Shown one piece after another: positions 51,955-59,483 of a stretch of DNA of 64,000 bases. The stretch is from Amycolatopsis echigonensis (lineage in GTDB: Bacteria; Actinomycetota; Actinomycetes; Mycobacteriales; Pseudonocardiaceae), in the NCBI RefSeq assembly GCF_014174495.1, contig NZ_JACJHR010000042.1, positions 1 to 64,000 on the forward strand, written 5' to 3'. Under the pieces are notes generated by a model. That model saw nothing but the letters and a program-made list of their open reading frames with translations, searched no databases and was not told where the DNA came from. The position numbers and the translations under genes were made by a program. Position 1 is the stretch's first letter; each line of letters opens with the position of its first letter.

Positions 51955-53433
51955 TCATTCCGCCGCCAAATCTTGTTGTCGCGCAAGGAAATGCGCGACG
52001 TCGATCGTCGCCGGATACAGCGCACGGTAGTGCTCGTAGAACTCGTCGTACCGATCCGCCCGGGCCGGATCCGGCTCGATCACCTCGGCCACCGGGTTCC
52101 ACGCCTCGATGTCCGGCTCCAGCCCGACCGCCACCGCCGCCAAATACGCGTCCCCGAAGCACGCGCCCACCGTTTCCGTCGGGAGATGCTGCGGCGTGCG
52201 CGTCACGTCGCTCACGATCCCCGTCCACACCCGCCCCTGGGTGCCGCCGCCGACCGCGACCAACCGGCGCGCGGGCGCACCCATCGCGGAGAGGTTGTGC
52301 CGCACCCCGTAAGCCGTTCCTTCCAACGCCGCGCGGTACAGCTCCGCCCGGCCGTGCGAGGTGGTCAGCCCGGCGATCACCCCGCGTGCCAACGGATCCG
52401 GCAGCGGAGTCCGCTCGCCCGCGAAGTACGGCAGCATCACAAGTCCGCGGCTTCCGGCCGGAACCTGACCGGCCGAGGCGACGAGTTCGGCGAAGTCGCC
52501 GTCGAAGAGTTCCCGCAGCCAGTCGGTGATCGCGCCGGACGTCGCCATTCCCGCGGCCAGCGAGTAGCTGCCCGGCACCACCCCGCGCGTCGCCCACAAT
52601 CCGGGCACCGGGCGAGCCTCGGCGACAGCCTGGACGAGGAACATCGTGGTGCCGTACATGACCATCGTGTCGCCGGGGTCGCGCACTCCGGCGCTGGTCG
52701 CTTCGGCCCACGCGTCGATCGTGCCGCAGGTGACCGGCAATCCGGCCGGCAGTCCGGTTTCAGCGGCGGCCTGAGCGGTGACCGTCCCGGCCACCTCGGT
52801 CGGCCAGGCGAGCCGCGGCAAATCGATCCCGGGCGCGACGAGCGCGGCCCAGTCCTCCGCCCAGCCGCCCGCGCGCAGGTCGTACATCGGGTCGCACTGG
52901 CTGGCCGAATGGTGGTCGAGCACGTATTCGCCGGTCAGCCGCCGCACGAGGTACGAACTCGCCATCAGGAACTGGCGGGCCCGCGCGGCGACGTCCGGCT
53001 CGTGCCGGTACAGCCACCGCCACTTCGGGCCGACCGCCTGGCTCGACAGCGCGCTCCCGCAGCGCTCCACAATGGACTCTTCGCCGAGTTCGGCGGTCAG
53101 CTCGGCGATTTCCGCGCCGGCCCGGGTGTCCACGCCGTACAGGATCGCCGGGCGCAGCGGGCGGCCGTCGGCGTCGGCGGGCAGCAGCACCGGGCCGATG
53201 CCGCTCACCGCGAGACCGGCGGGTTTCCGCCCGCCGGCCAGCAATTCGCGCACCAGCTCGGCGAACGCGGCCCACCACACCGTTTCGGCGTCGTGCTCGA
53301 ACCAGCCGGGCCGCGGGCGGGAGGTGCTGTGCGGGCGGGCGGCGCGCGCCAGTACAGTGCCGTCCGCACCCACGAGGACGCCTTTAGAGCTGGACGTGCC
53401 GATGTCGATGCCGAGCAACGGGCCCGGTTGCAT
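51955..53433 (-). CDS. FGGY-family carbohydrate kinase
   Basis: A 492-residue kinase. It has the N-terminal phosphate loop GIDIGTSSSKG, the catalytic Asp in CGTIDAWAEATSAG (about residue 240), the second FGGY segment GLVMLPYFAGERTPLPDP and the adenosine motif VGGGTQGRVW. It is most like xylulokinase-type members, though the sugar is not certain. It is divergent from a LacI-type regulator with a matching operator, so expression should follow a sugar inducer. Confidence 0.9.
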   Translation of the reverse strand: MQPGPLLGIDIGTSSSKGVLVGADGTVLARAARPHSTSRPRPGWFEHDAETVWWAAFAELVRELLAGGRKPAGLAVSGIGPVLLPADADGRPLRPAILYGVDTRAGAEIAELTAELGEESIVERCGSALSSQAVGPKWRWLYRHEPDVAARARQFLMASSYLVRRLTGEYVLDHHSASQCDPMYDLRAGGWAEDWAALVAPGIDLPRLAWPTEVAGTVTAQAAAETGLPAGLPVTCGTIDAWAEATSAGVRDPGDTMVMYGTTMFLVQAVAEARPVPGLWATRGVVPGSYSLAAGMATSGAITDWLRELFDGDFAELVASAGQVPAGSRGLVMLPYFAGERTPLPDPLARGVIAGLTTSHGRAELYRAALEGTAYGVRHNLSAMGAPARRLVAVGGGTQGRVWTGIVSDVTRTPQHLPTETVGACFGDAYLAAVAVGLEPDIEAWNPVAEVIEPDPARADRYDEFYEHYRALYPATIDVAHFLARQQDLAAE

Positions 53434-53456
53434 CGCCGCACCCCCGGTAAGCTGAC

Positions 53457-53470
53457 GGTAAACGATTACC
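53457..53470. promoter_or_regulatory. LacI-type operator between the kinase and its regulator
   Basis: GGTAA-ACGA-TTACC has a central CG step, the LacI-family hallmark. A further CGGTAA half-site lies at 53445-53450. It falls within the 93-base divergent region, so one repressor can control both genes. Confidence 0.65.
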
Positions 53471-53526
53471 CGGGACGGTATTCTGCGGTCTCCGGGGTGT
53501 CAAGGAAGCCAGGACGAGGAGGCTCG

Positions 53527-54504
53527 GTGGCCACGATCAGCGACGTCGCCGCCAGGGCAGGCGTCTCGACCGCCACGGTGTCGCGGACCCTGAACGGGAA
53601 GTCCACAGTGGACCCCGAGCTGGCCGCCCGGGTGCTCGAGGCGGCCGAGGAACTCGGCTACCACCCGAACGGACTGGCCCGCAATCTGCGCCGCCAGGAG
53701 ACCGCGGTGCTCGCGCTGATCATCTCCGACGTCGAGAACCCGTTCTTCACCTCGATCGCGCGCGGGGTCGAGGATCTCGCGCAGGTGTCGGGATATTCGG
53801 TCGTGCTCTGCAATTCCGACGAGAACGAGGACAAGGAACGCCGGTACCTCGACGTCGCGCTGCAGGAACGCGTCGCGGGCGTGCTGCTGTCCCCCACCGG
53901 CCCGGCCACGAACGTCACCCGGCTGCGCCGGCTCGGCACGCCGGTGGTCGCGGTCGACCGGCCGCTTCCCGGCACCGACTGCGACCAGGTGCTCGTCGAC
54001 ACCCGCCGCGCCGCCCGGCAGGCGACCCGGCATCTCGTCGCGAACGGCTACCGCCGGGTGGGGTGCCTGAGCGGGCCGTCCGGCGTGCGCACCGCCGACG
54101 ACCGGCTGTCCGGCTACCTCGACGCGGTCGGCGAGGAGAACGCGATCTACCGCCGCGCCGAATACCGGGCGGAGGGCGCGCGCCGCGCCGCCGGGGACCT
54201 GCTCGACCAGCCGGCGCCGCCGGACGCGCTGCTGGTCGCCAACAGCACGATGGCGATCGGGGTGCTGGAGGCGCTCGCGGCGCGGAAGCTGCGGGCCGGG
54301 CGCGACATCGGCATCGTCTCGTTCGACGACGCCCCGTGGACGACCCTGATCGACCCGCCGCTGACCGTCGTGGCTCAGCCGGCGTACGAGATCGGCCGGG
54401 TCGCCGCGCAACTGCTGCTGGCCCGCATCGCCGACAGCACCCGCGAGCCGGTCACCACGACCCTCGACGCGCAGCTGATCGACCGGCAGAGCTCGCACCG
54501 CTGA
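53527..54504 (+). CDS. LacI-family transcriptional regulator
   Basis: A 325-residue repressor. The HTH is at residues 3-22 (ISDVAARAGVSTATVSRTLN). The hinge helix NGLARNLRRQ follows, then a periplasmic-binding-protein-like effector domain (ALIISDVENPFFTSIARGVE, FDDAPWTTLIDPPLTVVAQP). GGAGG stands before the GTG. It probably represses the divergent FGGY kinase gene and itself. Confidence 0.93.
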   Translation: MATISDVAARAGVSTATVSRTLNGKSTVDPELAARVLEAAEELGYHPNGLARNLRRQETAVLALIISDVENPFFTSIARGVEDLAQVSGYSVVLCNSDENEDKERRYLDVALQERVAGVLLSPTGPATNVTRLRRLGTPVVAVDRPLPGTDCDQVLVDTRRAARQATRHLVANGYRRVGCLSGPSGVRTADDRLSGYLDAVGEENAIYRRAEYRAEGARRAAGDLLDQPAPPDALLVANSTMAIGVLEALAARKLRAGRDIGIVSFDDAPWTTLIDPPLTVVAQPAYEIGRVAAQLLLARIADSTREPVTTTLDAQLIDRQSSHR

Positions 54505-54555
54505 AGCCCCCGCGCGGCGAGATCCGCCGCGCACACCGGGCCCGGAGGGAAACGA

Positions 54556-54599
54556 CGTGCCTGGCGGCCCGGCGGAGATCCGCCGAGCCGCCAGGCACG
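54556..54599 (+). terminator. Terminator after the LacI gene
   Basis: A 13-base outer stem (CGTGCCTGGCGGC with its complement) and an inner GGCGGA-GA-TCCGCC stem form a long hairpin 51 bases after the stop codon. Confidence 0.75.
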
Positions 54600-54862
54600 C
54601 CCCACCCCCTGTCCCCCCAGCGTCCGCCGCGGACGGCGGAGCACGGGCCGCACCCGAGGGCGGGAAACCGATTACTCGTTCGCAACGTAAATCGGCGGTC
54701 CGGGAGTGTCAAGCACTCGAAAGCCTGGACAAGCCACCCGGTGCGGGGCAGACTGTCCCGAACTCGCCTACCCCGCGTGTTGACTTCTGTGCGATACGTG
54801 GCGATCTTTGGTGAATTCACCCACAAAAAGGCGAGAAACCGCACGAACCCGCACACACGCGC

Positions 54863-54868
54863 TAGTCT
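54863..54868 (+). promoter_or_regulatory. -10 box for a leaderless antitoxin message
   Basis: TAGTCT stands six bases before the ATG at 54875, with no Shine-Dalgarno sequence. The first transcribed base would be the start codon. No clear -35 is visible. Confidence 0.5.
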
Positions 54869-54874
54869 GAGCGT

Positions 54875-55456
54875 ATGTCGATAGCGCTGGAGAACGTTCT
54901 CGCAAGAGCCGGCCTCAAAGCCGACGCGAACGAGTTTCTCACGCTCGTGGAGGACGCGGCCCGCAGGCTGTCGCCGCCCAACCCCGACCCCTCGCACTAC
55001 TTCTCCCCCGACCAGCGGGCCGCGCTCACCGACGCGGGCCTCGACCTGAGCCCGCGCGACGAAAGCGAACCGGACTTCCGCGCGCGCACCGTCGCCGCGC
55101 ACGCCGTGCTCGCCGATTCCGCGCTGTCGGTCGGCCAGGCGGCCGAGATGCTCAACGTCGACGACAGCCGGATCCGGCACCGCCTCAAGGAAGGCAGGCT
55201 CACCGGCTGGAAGGACCAGGGCTGGCGGCTGCCCGCGTGGCAGTTCAACGGCGCGGGCGTGCTGCCCGGCCTCGAAACCGTGCTGCGCGCCGTCCCCGAG
55301 GACCAGCCGGCGCTGGTCGTCGCCGCGTTCATGAACACCCCGCAGTCCGACCTGGTGATCAGCGACCGGCCGGCCACGCCGCGGCAGTGGCTGCTCGCCG
55401 GCGGCGACCCCGAGCAGGTGGCCCGGCTCGTCGCCACCCTCGGCTCGCCGTTCTGA
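54875..55456 (+). CDS. Antitoxin-like DNA-binding protein of a RES toxin-antitoxin pair
   Basis: A 193-residue protein. A helical N-terminal part (to about 80) is followed by an excisionase-like HTH (SVGQAAEMLNVDDSRIRHRLKEGRLTGWKDQGWRLP) and a C-terminal DUF2384-like domain (VLRAVPEDQPALVVAAFMNTP, PRQWLLAGGDPEQVARLVATL), the part that binds the RES toxin in Xre-RES systems. It is upstream of the toxin gene, as expected, and probably represses the operon. Confidence 0.85.
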   Translation: MSIALENVLARAGLKADANEFLTLVEDAARRLSPPNPDPSHYFSPDQRAALTDAGLDLSPRDESEPDFRARTVAAHAVLADSALSVGQAAEMLNVDDSRIRHRLKEGRLTGWKDQGWRLPAWQFNGAGVLPGLETVLRAVPEDQPALVVAAFMNTPQSDLVISDRPATPRQWLLAGGDPEQVARLVATLGSPF

Positions 55457-55545
55457 CCCGCTGACCTTCCCGCCTGCGCACCGCCGCGCCCGCCGCGGCG
55501 CAGGCCCGCCCCCTGCCCCGACACAGGACGGACAACCTCCCCCGC

Positions 55546-56202
55546 ATGGCCCGGCTCCCCTCGCCTCCGGCGCGGTCGGCTCTGGTCAAGGGGCTGGACC
55601 GCAGCCACGACGTGGTTTCGGTGCAGCCCGAGACCCGGCTGGTCCGCATCTTCACCGCGCACGGCAACCATCCGCAGCAGTGGAACACCTTCCGCTACAC
55701 CGGCCCGCTCCCGCACGGCCGGTTCGACCAGCAGACGCCCGGCCGGGGCGGCCGTCCGGTCACCGACCCGGGCAACGGCGTGCTCTATTTCGGGCTGACC
55801 GTGCGCACGAGCGTCGCCGAGGTGTTCCAGACGACCTCGACGGTGGACCGCACGACGCGCGGGCCCCGGCTGGTCGTGGTGCGCCCGACGCGGGTGCTGC
55901 GGCTGCTCGACCTCACCGGGCTGTGGCCGACGCGGGTCGGCGCGTCGCAGGAGATCTCCAGCGGCCCGAAGAAGATCACCCAGGCGTGGGCGCGGGCGAT
56001 CCGCGGCGCGATGCCGGACCTCGACGGGCTCTGGTACCGCTCGTCGATGGACGCGGGCAAGCCCTCGGTGTGCCTGTGGGACCCGCCCGCGGGCGCGGCG
56101 CTGCCGATCGCCCCGGACGTCCTGCTTCCGCTGGACCATCCGGGGCTCGACGTGCCGCTCGGGCGCGTGTGCGAGGAGCTGAACTACACGCTGCTCAGCT
56201 GA
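55546..56202 (+). CDS. RES-domain toxin (NAD+ phosphorylase family)
   Basis: A 218-residue protein. RES-domain landmarks: Arg in RLVRIFTAHG, Tyr in GVLYFGLTVRTSVAEVFQ with the active-site Glu, and YRSSMDAGKPSVCLWD with the conserved Ser. RES toxins destroy NAD+ and halt growth until the Xre-type partner neutralises them. It lies 89 bases after the antitoxin gene. The last eight bases overlap the convergent peptidase gene. Catalytic activity is inferred from the conserved residues. Confidence 0.85.
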   Translation: MARLPSPPARSALVKGLDRSHDVVSVQPETRLVRIFTAHGNHPQQWNTFRYTGPLPHGRFDQQTPGRGGRPVTDPGNGVLYFGLTVRTSVAEVFQTTSTVDRTTRGPRLVVVRPTRVLRLLDLTGLWPTRVGASQEISSGPKKITQAWARAIRGAMPDLDGLWYRSSMDAGKPSVCLWDPPAGAALPIAPDVLLPLDHPGLDVPLGRVCEELNYTLLS

Positions 56203-58123
56203 GGTGCCGGGCCCACCAGGCCAGCGCCGCCTCGAACCGCTGCACCCGGTGCCGCGGCTTGCCCGAGCGCGTCAGCTCGTGTCCCTCGCCGGGGAACAGC
56301 AGGAATTCCGTCTCGACGCCGGCCTGGCGCAGCGCCACGAACTGCCGCTGCGCCTGCTCCAGCGGGCACCGCCAGTCCTGTTCGGAATGCACGACGGCGA
56401 ACGGGATCCGCACGTCCGCGGCGTAGCTGAGCGGGCTGCGGCGACGCTGTTCCTCGGGGTCCGCGCCGACGTAGCCCTCGGTGAAGTAGTAGCCGATGTC
56501 GGAGCTGCCGGCGAAGGAATCCCACGCGTTCACGGCGCGCTCGCTCCACGCCGCGCGGAACCGGTCCGGGTGCTTCGCGGCGACCCAGCTCGTCATGAAC
56601 CCGCCGTAGGAACCGCCCATGATCCCGGTCCGCGACGAGTCGAGGTCGGGCCGCTCCAGCGCCTTGTCGAGCAGCGCGAGCACGTCGTCGACATCGACGG
56701 TGCCCAGGTTGTGCACGACGGAAGTGCCGTGCGATTGCCCGTATCCGGCCGAACCGCGCGGGTTGCCGAGCACGACCGCGAAACCGGCTGACGCGTACAC
56801 CTGCGCCTCGTCGAACACCGTCCATTCCTGCTGGGCGAACGGTCCGCCGTGCACCACGCGCAGCACCGGATGCGGCCCTTCGCCCTCCGGAAGCACGAGC
56901 CAGCCGTGCACCGGATAGCCGTCCGGCGCGGTCGTTTCGAGTTCCACGACCTCGCAAAGACCCTTGTCCCGCAACGGCTTCGAGTAATCGGTGAGCACGC
57001 GCGGACCGTCGGGGCCCAGGACCGCCAACTCCCCCGCGGTGTCCAAACCGGCCACTACCGCGACGACGGTTTCGCCGTCCGCCGCGAATCCGTGGACCGC
57101 CGAGTGCCCGGCGTGCAGCACGCGCAAGTCGTCGAGTTTCGCGCCGTCGGCGTCCGCCGGGATCGCCCGCAGTTCCACCGCACCGCGGTTGCGTACGGCG
57201 ACCAGGACCTCGTCGCCGAGCGGAATCGCCGGGCCGGAGCCGGGCTCGAGGTCCACCGTCTCGACATCGGTCAGCCGCCGCGGTTTCCCGTCCGGCACGA
57301 CTGCGTACAGACCGGCGTTGGAAGCGACGACCACACCGTCCTCATGGGACGTGCCGATGAAGTAGAGCGTGCCGTCCGGCGCGTACACCGGCTGATCGGC
57401 GTAACCGGCGCACGCGGCGAGCACTTCGGGTTCGCCGCCGTCGACCGGGAACGCGACGAGGTCGTGCTCGCGCGTTTCCGTCCGGTCGAAGTCGTGCGGC
57501 ACGGTCACGACGACGCGCTCGCCGTCCGGCGTCCAGACCGGCTGGCTGACGCTGTAGTCGCGCGGGGTCACCGCCTCCGGCTCGCTGTCTTCGAACGTGT
57601 CGAGCACGAACAGCCGCTTCGGCCGGTCGCGCAGGAAGCCGATGTTGTCGATCCGGTAGTCGAGCCGCTTGATCAACCGCGGCGCTTCCGCGGCGGGCTC
57701 CGGTGTGCGCTCGTCGGCGTCTTCGGTGCCGTAGCGGCCCGGCTCGGGGTCCCGCGCGGTGAACGCGAGCCAGCGCGAATCCGGAGCCCACACCGGCGCG
57801 TCCGCGCCGAGGTGCAGCGAGGTGAGCCTCCGGGATTCGCCGCCGTCGACGGGCATCACGTGCACCTGCGGGCTGCCCTCGGCGCCCTTGCCGTCGCCCG
57901 CGCGCAGGAACGCGACCCACCGGCCGTCCGGCGAGATCGCCGGCGAGGAGTCGCGCGGACCGTGCGTCCACGGCGTTTCGCCGCCGGAGAGCGAGATCCG
58001 CCGGATCGCGCTGCGGTACTGGTCGGTTTCCAGGTCGGGACTGCTCACCGCGGCGAGCAGGAGGTCACCGCGCAGCGCGGGACGGCCGGGGACGGCGAGG
58101 ACTTCGATGTCGGCAGGACGCAT
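56195..58123 (-). CDS. S9-family prolyl-oligopeptidase-like serine peptidase
   Basis: A 642-residue cytosolic peptidase of the acylaminoacyl-peptidase/dipeptidyl-peptidase group. Residues 1-380 form a WD40-like propeller (SSPAISPDGRWVAFLRAG, ADAPVWAPDSRWLAFTARD, SQPVWTPDGERVVVTVPH). The alpha/beta-hydrolase domain has Ser in GGSYGGFMTSW, Asp in HSEQDWRCP and His in EGHELTRSG. No signal peptide. It degrades small peptides. Confidence 0.93.
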   Translation of the reverse strand: MRPADIEVLAVPGRPALRGDLLLAAVSSPDLETDQYRSAIRRISLSGGETPWTHGPRDSSPAISPDGRWVAFLRAGDGKGAEGSPQVHVMPVDGGESRRLTSLHLGADAPVWAPDSRWLAFTARDPEPGRYGTEDADERTPEPAAEAPRLIKRLDYRIDNIGFLRDRPKRLFVLDTFEDSEPEAVTPRDYSVSQPVWTPDGERVVVTVPHDFDRTETREHDLVAFPVDGGEPEVLAACAGYADQPVYAPDGTLYFIGTSHEDGVVVASNAGLYAVVPDGKPRRLTDVETVDLEPGSGPAIPLGDEVLVAVRNRGAVELRAIPADADGAKLDDLRVLHAGHSAVHGFAADGETVVAVVAGLDTAGELAVLGPDGPRVLTDYSKPLRDKGLCEVVELETTAPDGYPVHGWLVLPEGEGPHPVLRVVHGGPFAQQEWTVFDEAQVYASAGFAVVLGNPRGSAGYGQSHGTSVVHNLGTVDVDDVLALLDKALERPDLDSSRTGIMGGSYGGFMTSWVAAKHPDRFRAAWSERAVNAWDSFAGSSDIGYYFTEGYVGADPEEQRRRSPLSYAADVRIPFAVVHSEQDWRCPLEQAQRQFVALRQAGVETEFLLFPGEGHELTRSGKPRHRVQRFEAALAWWARHLS

Positions 58124-58161
58124 GCCGACGACCGTACCCGATCCTTAGCAAGGCAAACGAC

Positions 58162-59130
58162 CTATTTGGCCTCGACCGCTCGCCGTTCGTCGCGCTTGGC
58201 CTTGGCCAGGCTCAGCACCGTGGTGACGGTCAGGACCACGACGATGACGCCGAGGGACATCCAGTTGCTGATGTCGAGCCAGCCCGGCGCGAGGTGGTAC
58301 TCGTGCAGCGCGTGCACCACCAGCTTCGCGCCGATGAAGGCGAGGATCACCGCGAGCCCGTAGCTGAGGTACACGAGCTTCGTGACCAGCCCGCCGAGCA
58401 GGAAGTACAGCTGCCGCAGGCCCATCAGCGCGAACGCGTTGGCGGTGAAGACGAGGAACGCCTCCTGGGTGATGCCGAAGATCGCCGGGATGGAGTCCAC
58501 CGCGAACAGCAGGTCGGCCGAGCCGATCGCGACGATCACCAGCAGCATCGGCGTGATCTTCCGCTTGCCGCCTTCCTTCACCAGGTACTTGTGGCCGCGG
58601 TAGTCGTCGGTGACCGGGAACAGCTTGCGCACCCAGCGGGTGAGCGCGTTCTCGTGGTACTCCTCCTCGCCGCCGCCGTTGCCGCGCAGCATGCTGATCG
58701 CGGTCCAGACCAGCACCGCGCCGAAGACGAAGAACACCCACACGAACTGGTTGATCAGCGCCGCGCCGACCGCGATGAACACGCTGCGCATGCCGAGCGC
58801 GAGCAGGATGCCGACCAGCAGCACGCGGTGCTGGTGGATCGCGGGCACCTTGAACGAGGCCATGATGACCATGAAGATGAAGAGGTTGTCGACGCTCAGC
58901 GAGTACTCGGTGATGTACCCGGTGAAGAACTGGACCCCGGGATCGTGCCCGGCGAAGATCCAGACGCCGGCTCCGAACAGGACGGCGCAGGCGATGTAGA
59001 AGATCACCCAGCGCGCGGCCTCGCCGGTGGTCACCTCGTGCGGCTTGTGGTCGACGATCACCAGGTCCACGGCGATCAGCGCGAGCAGCCCGCCGACTGT
59101 CGCGAACCACAGCCACAGGGGGACGGTCAT
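58162..59130 (-). CDS. TerC/Alx-family membrane protein (manganese exporter-like)
   Basis: A 322-residue membrane protein with about nine hydrophobic segments. Motifs are FFTGYITEYSLSVDNLFIF and AIGSADLLFAVDSIPAIFG, each with the acidic residues thought to bind metal, separated by a charged loop. TerC/Alx proteins export Mn2+ and help load metal onto secreted enzymes. A yybP-ykoY riboswitch in the leader supports manganese control. GGAGG lies eight bases before the ATG and is part of that switch. Confidence 0.94.
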   Translation of the reverse strand: MTVPLWLWFATVGGLLALIAVDLVIVDHKPHEVTTGEAARWVIFYIACAVLFGAGVWIFAGHDPGVQFFTGYITEYSLSVDNLFIFMVIMASFKVPAIHQHRVLLVGILLALGMRSVFIAVGAALINQFVWVFFVFGAVLVWTAISMLRGNGGGEEEYHENALTRWVRKLFPVTDDYRGHKYLVKEGGKRKITPMLLVIVAIGSADLLFAVDSIPAIFGITQEAFLVFTANAFALMGLRQLYFLLGGLVTKLVYLSYGLAVILAFIGAKLVVHALHEYHLAPGWLDISNWMSLGVIVVVLTVTTVLSLAKAKRDERRAVEAK

Positions 59131-59138
59131 CTCAGAAA

Positions 59139-59280
59139 CCTCCGGATAGTGCGCAGCAGCAACTAACCGGAGGTCTCTCCCGCCGGTGCGAAACCGGCCG
59201 ACGGTGCCGGGGACCTCGGCGAATGACTCACCGGATCACCGTGCTGACGACACCGCCGCGAAGGAATACTCCCCTCACAG
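59139..59280 (-). ncRNA. yybP-ykoY manganese riboswitch with an anti-Shine-Dalgarno switch
   Basis: The minus-strand leader of terC contains the hallmark 5' segment GAGGGGAGTATTCC, then CGTCAGCACGG, and the 3' segment GGCGGGAGAGACCTCC. GAGG and CCTC close helix P1. The 3' strand continues into CCTCCGG (59167-59173), complementary to CCGGAGG (59139-59145), which contains the terC ribosome site. Forming P1 and pairing the ribosome site exclude each other, so Mn2+ binding should free the site and switch TerC on. Confidence 0.82.
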
Positions 59281-59483
59281 CGCGTTCAGTCTGCCGGTTA
59301 CGGGCTGCGAACGCCAGCGGAGGTTGCTCAAGTCACCGTATTGATGGCGTCGGCTCCGCCGCCGCGCGCGGGGTCGCTTTCAGCCGGTCCCGCGGTGCTG
59401 GTTCCGGCGCGAGAGAACCGCCACCATCAAATCCATGTGAGGTCGTGTGCGCCTTCTCAGCGAAACCGTCATAACGTCGCGTC

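Larger units (their letters stand above)
54505..54874. other. Gap between the LacI gene and the RES-Xre pair
   Basis: It holds the terminator at 54556-54599 and, further right, a TTGACT (54780-54785) with GATCTT 17 bases on, which could be a promoter. The TAGTCT box for the antitoxin is listed separately. A/T content is higher here than in the flanks. No gene is seen. Confidence 0.5.
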
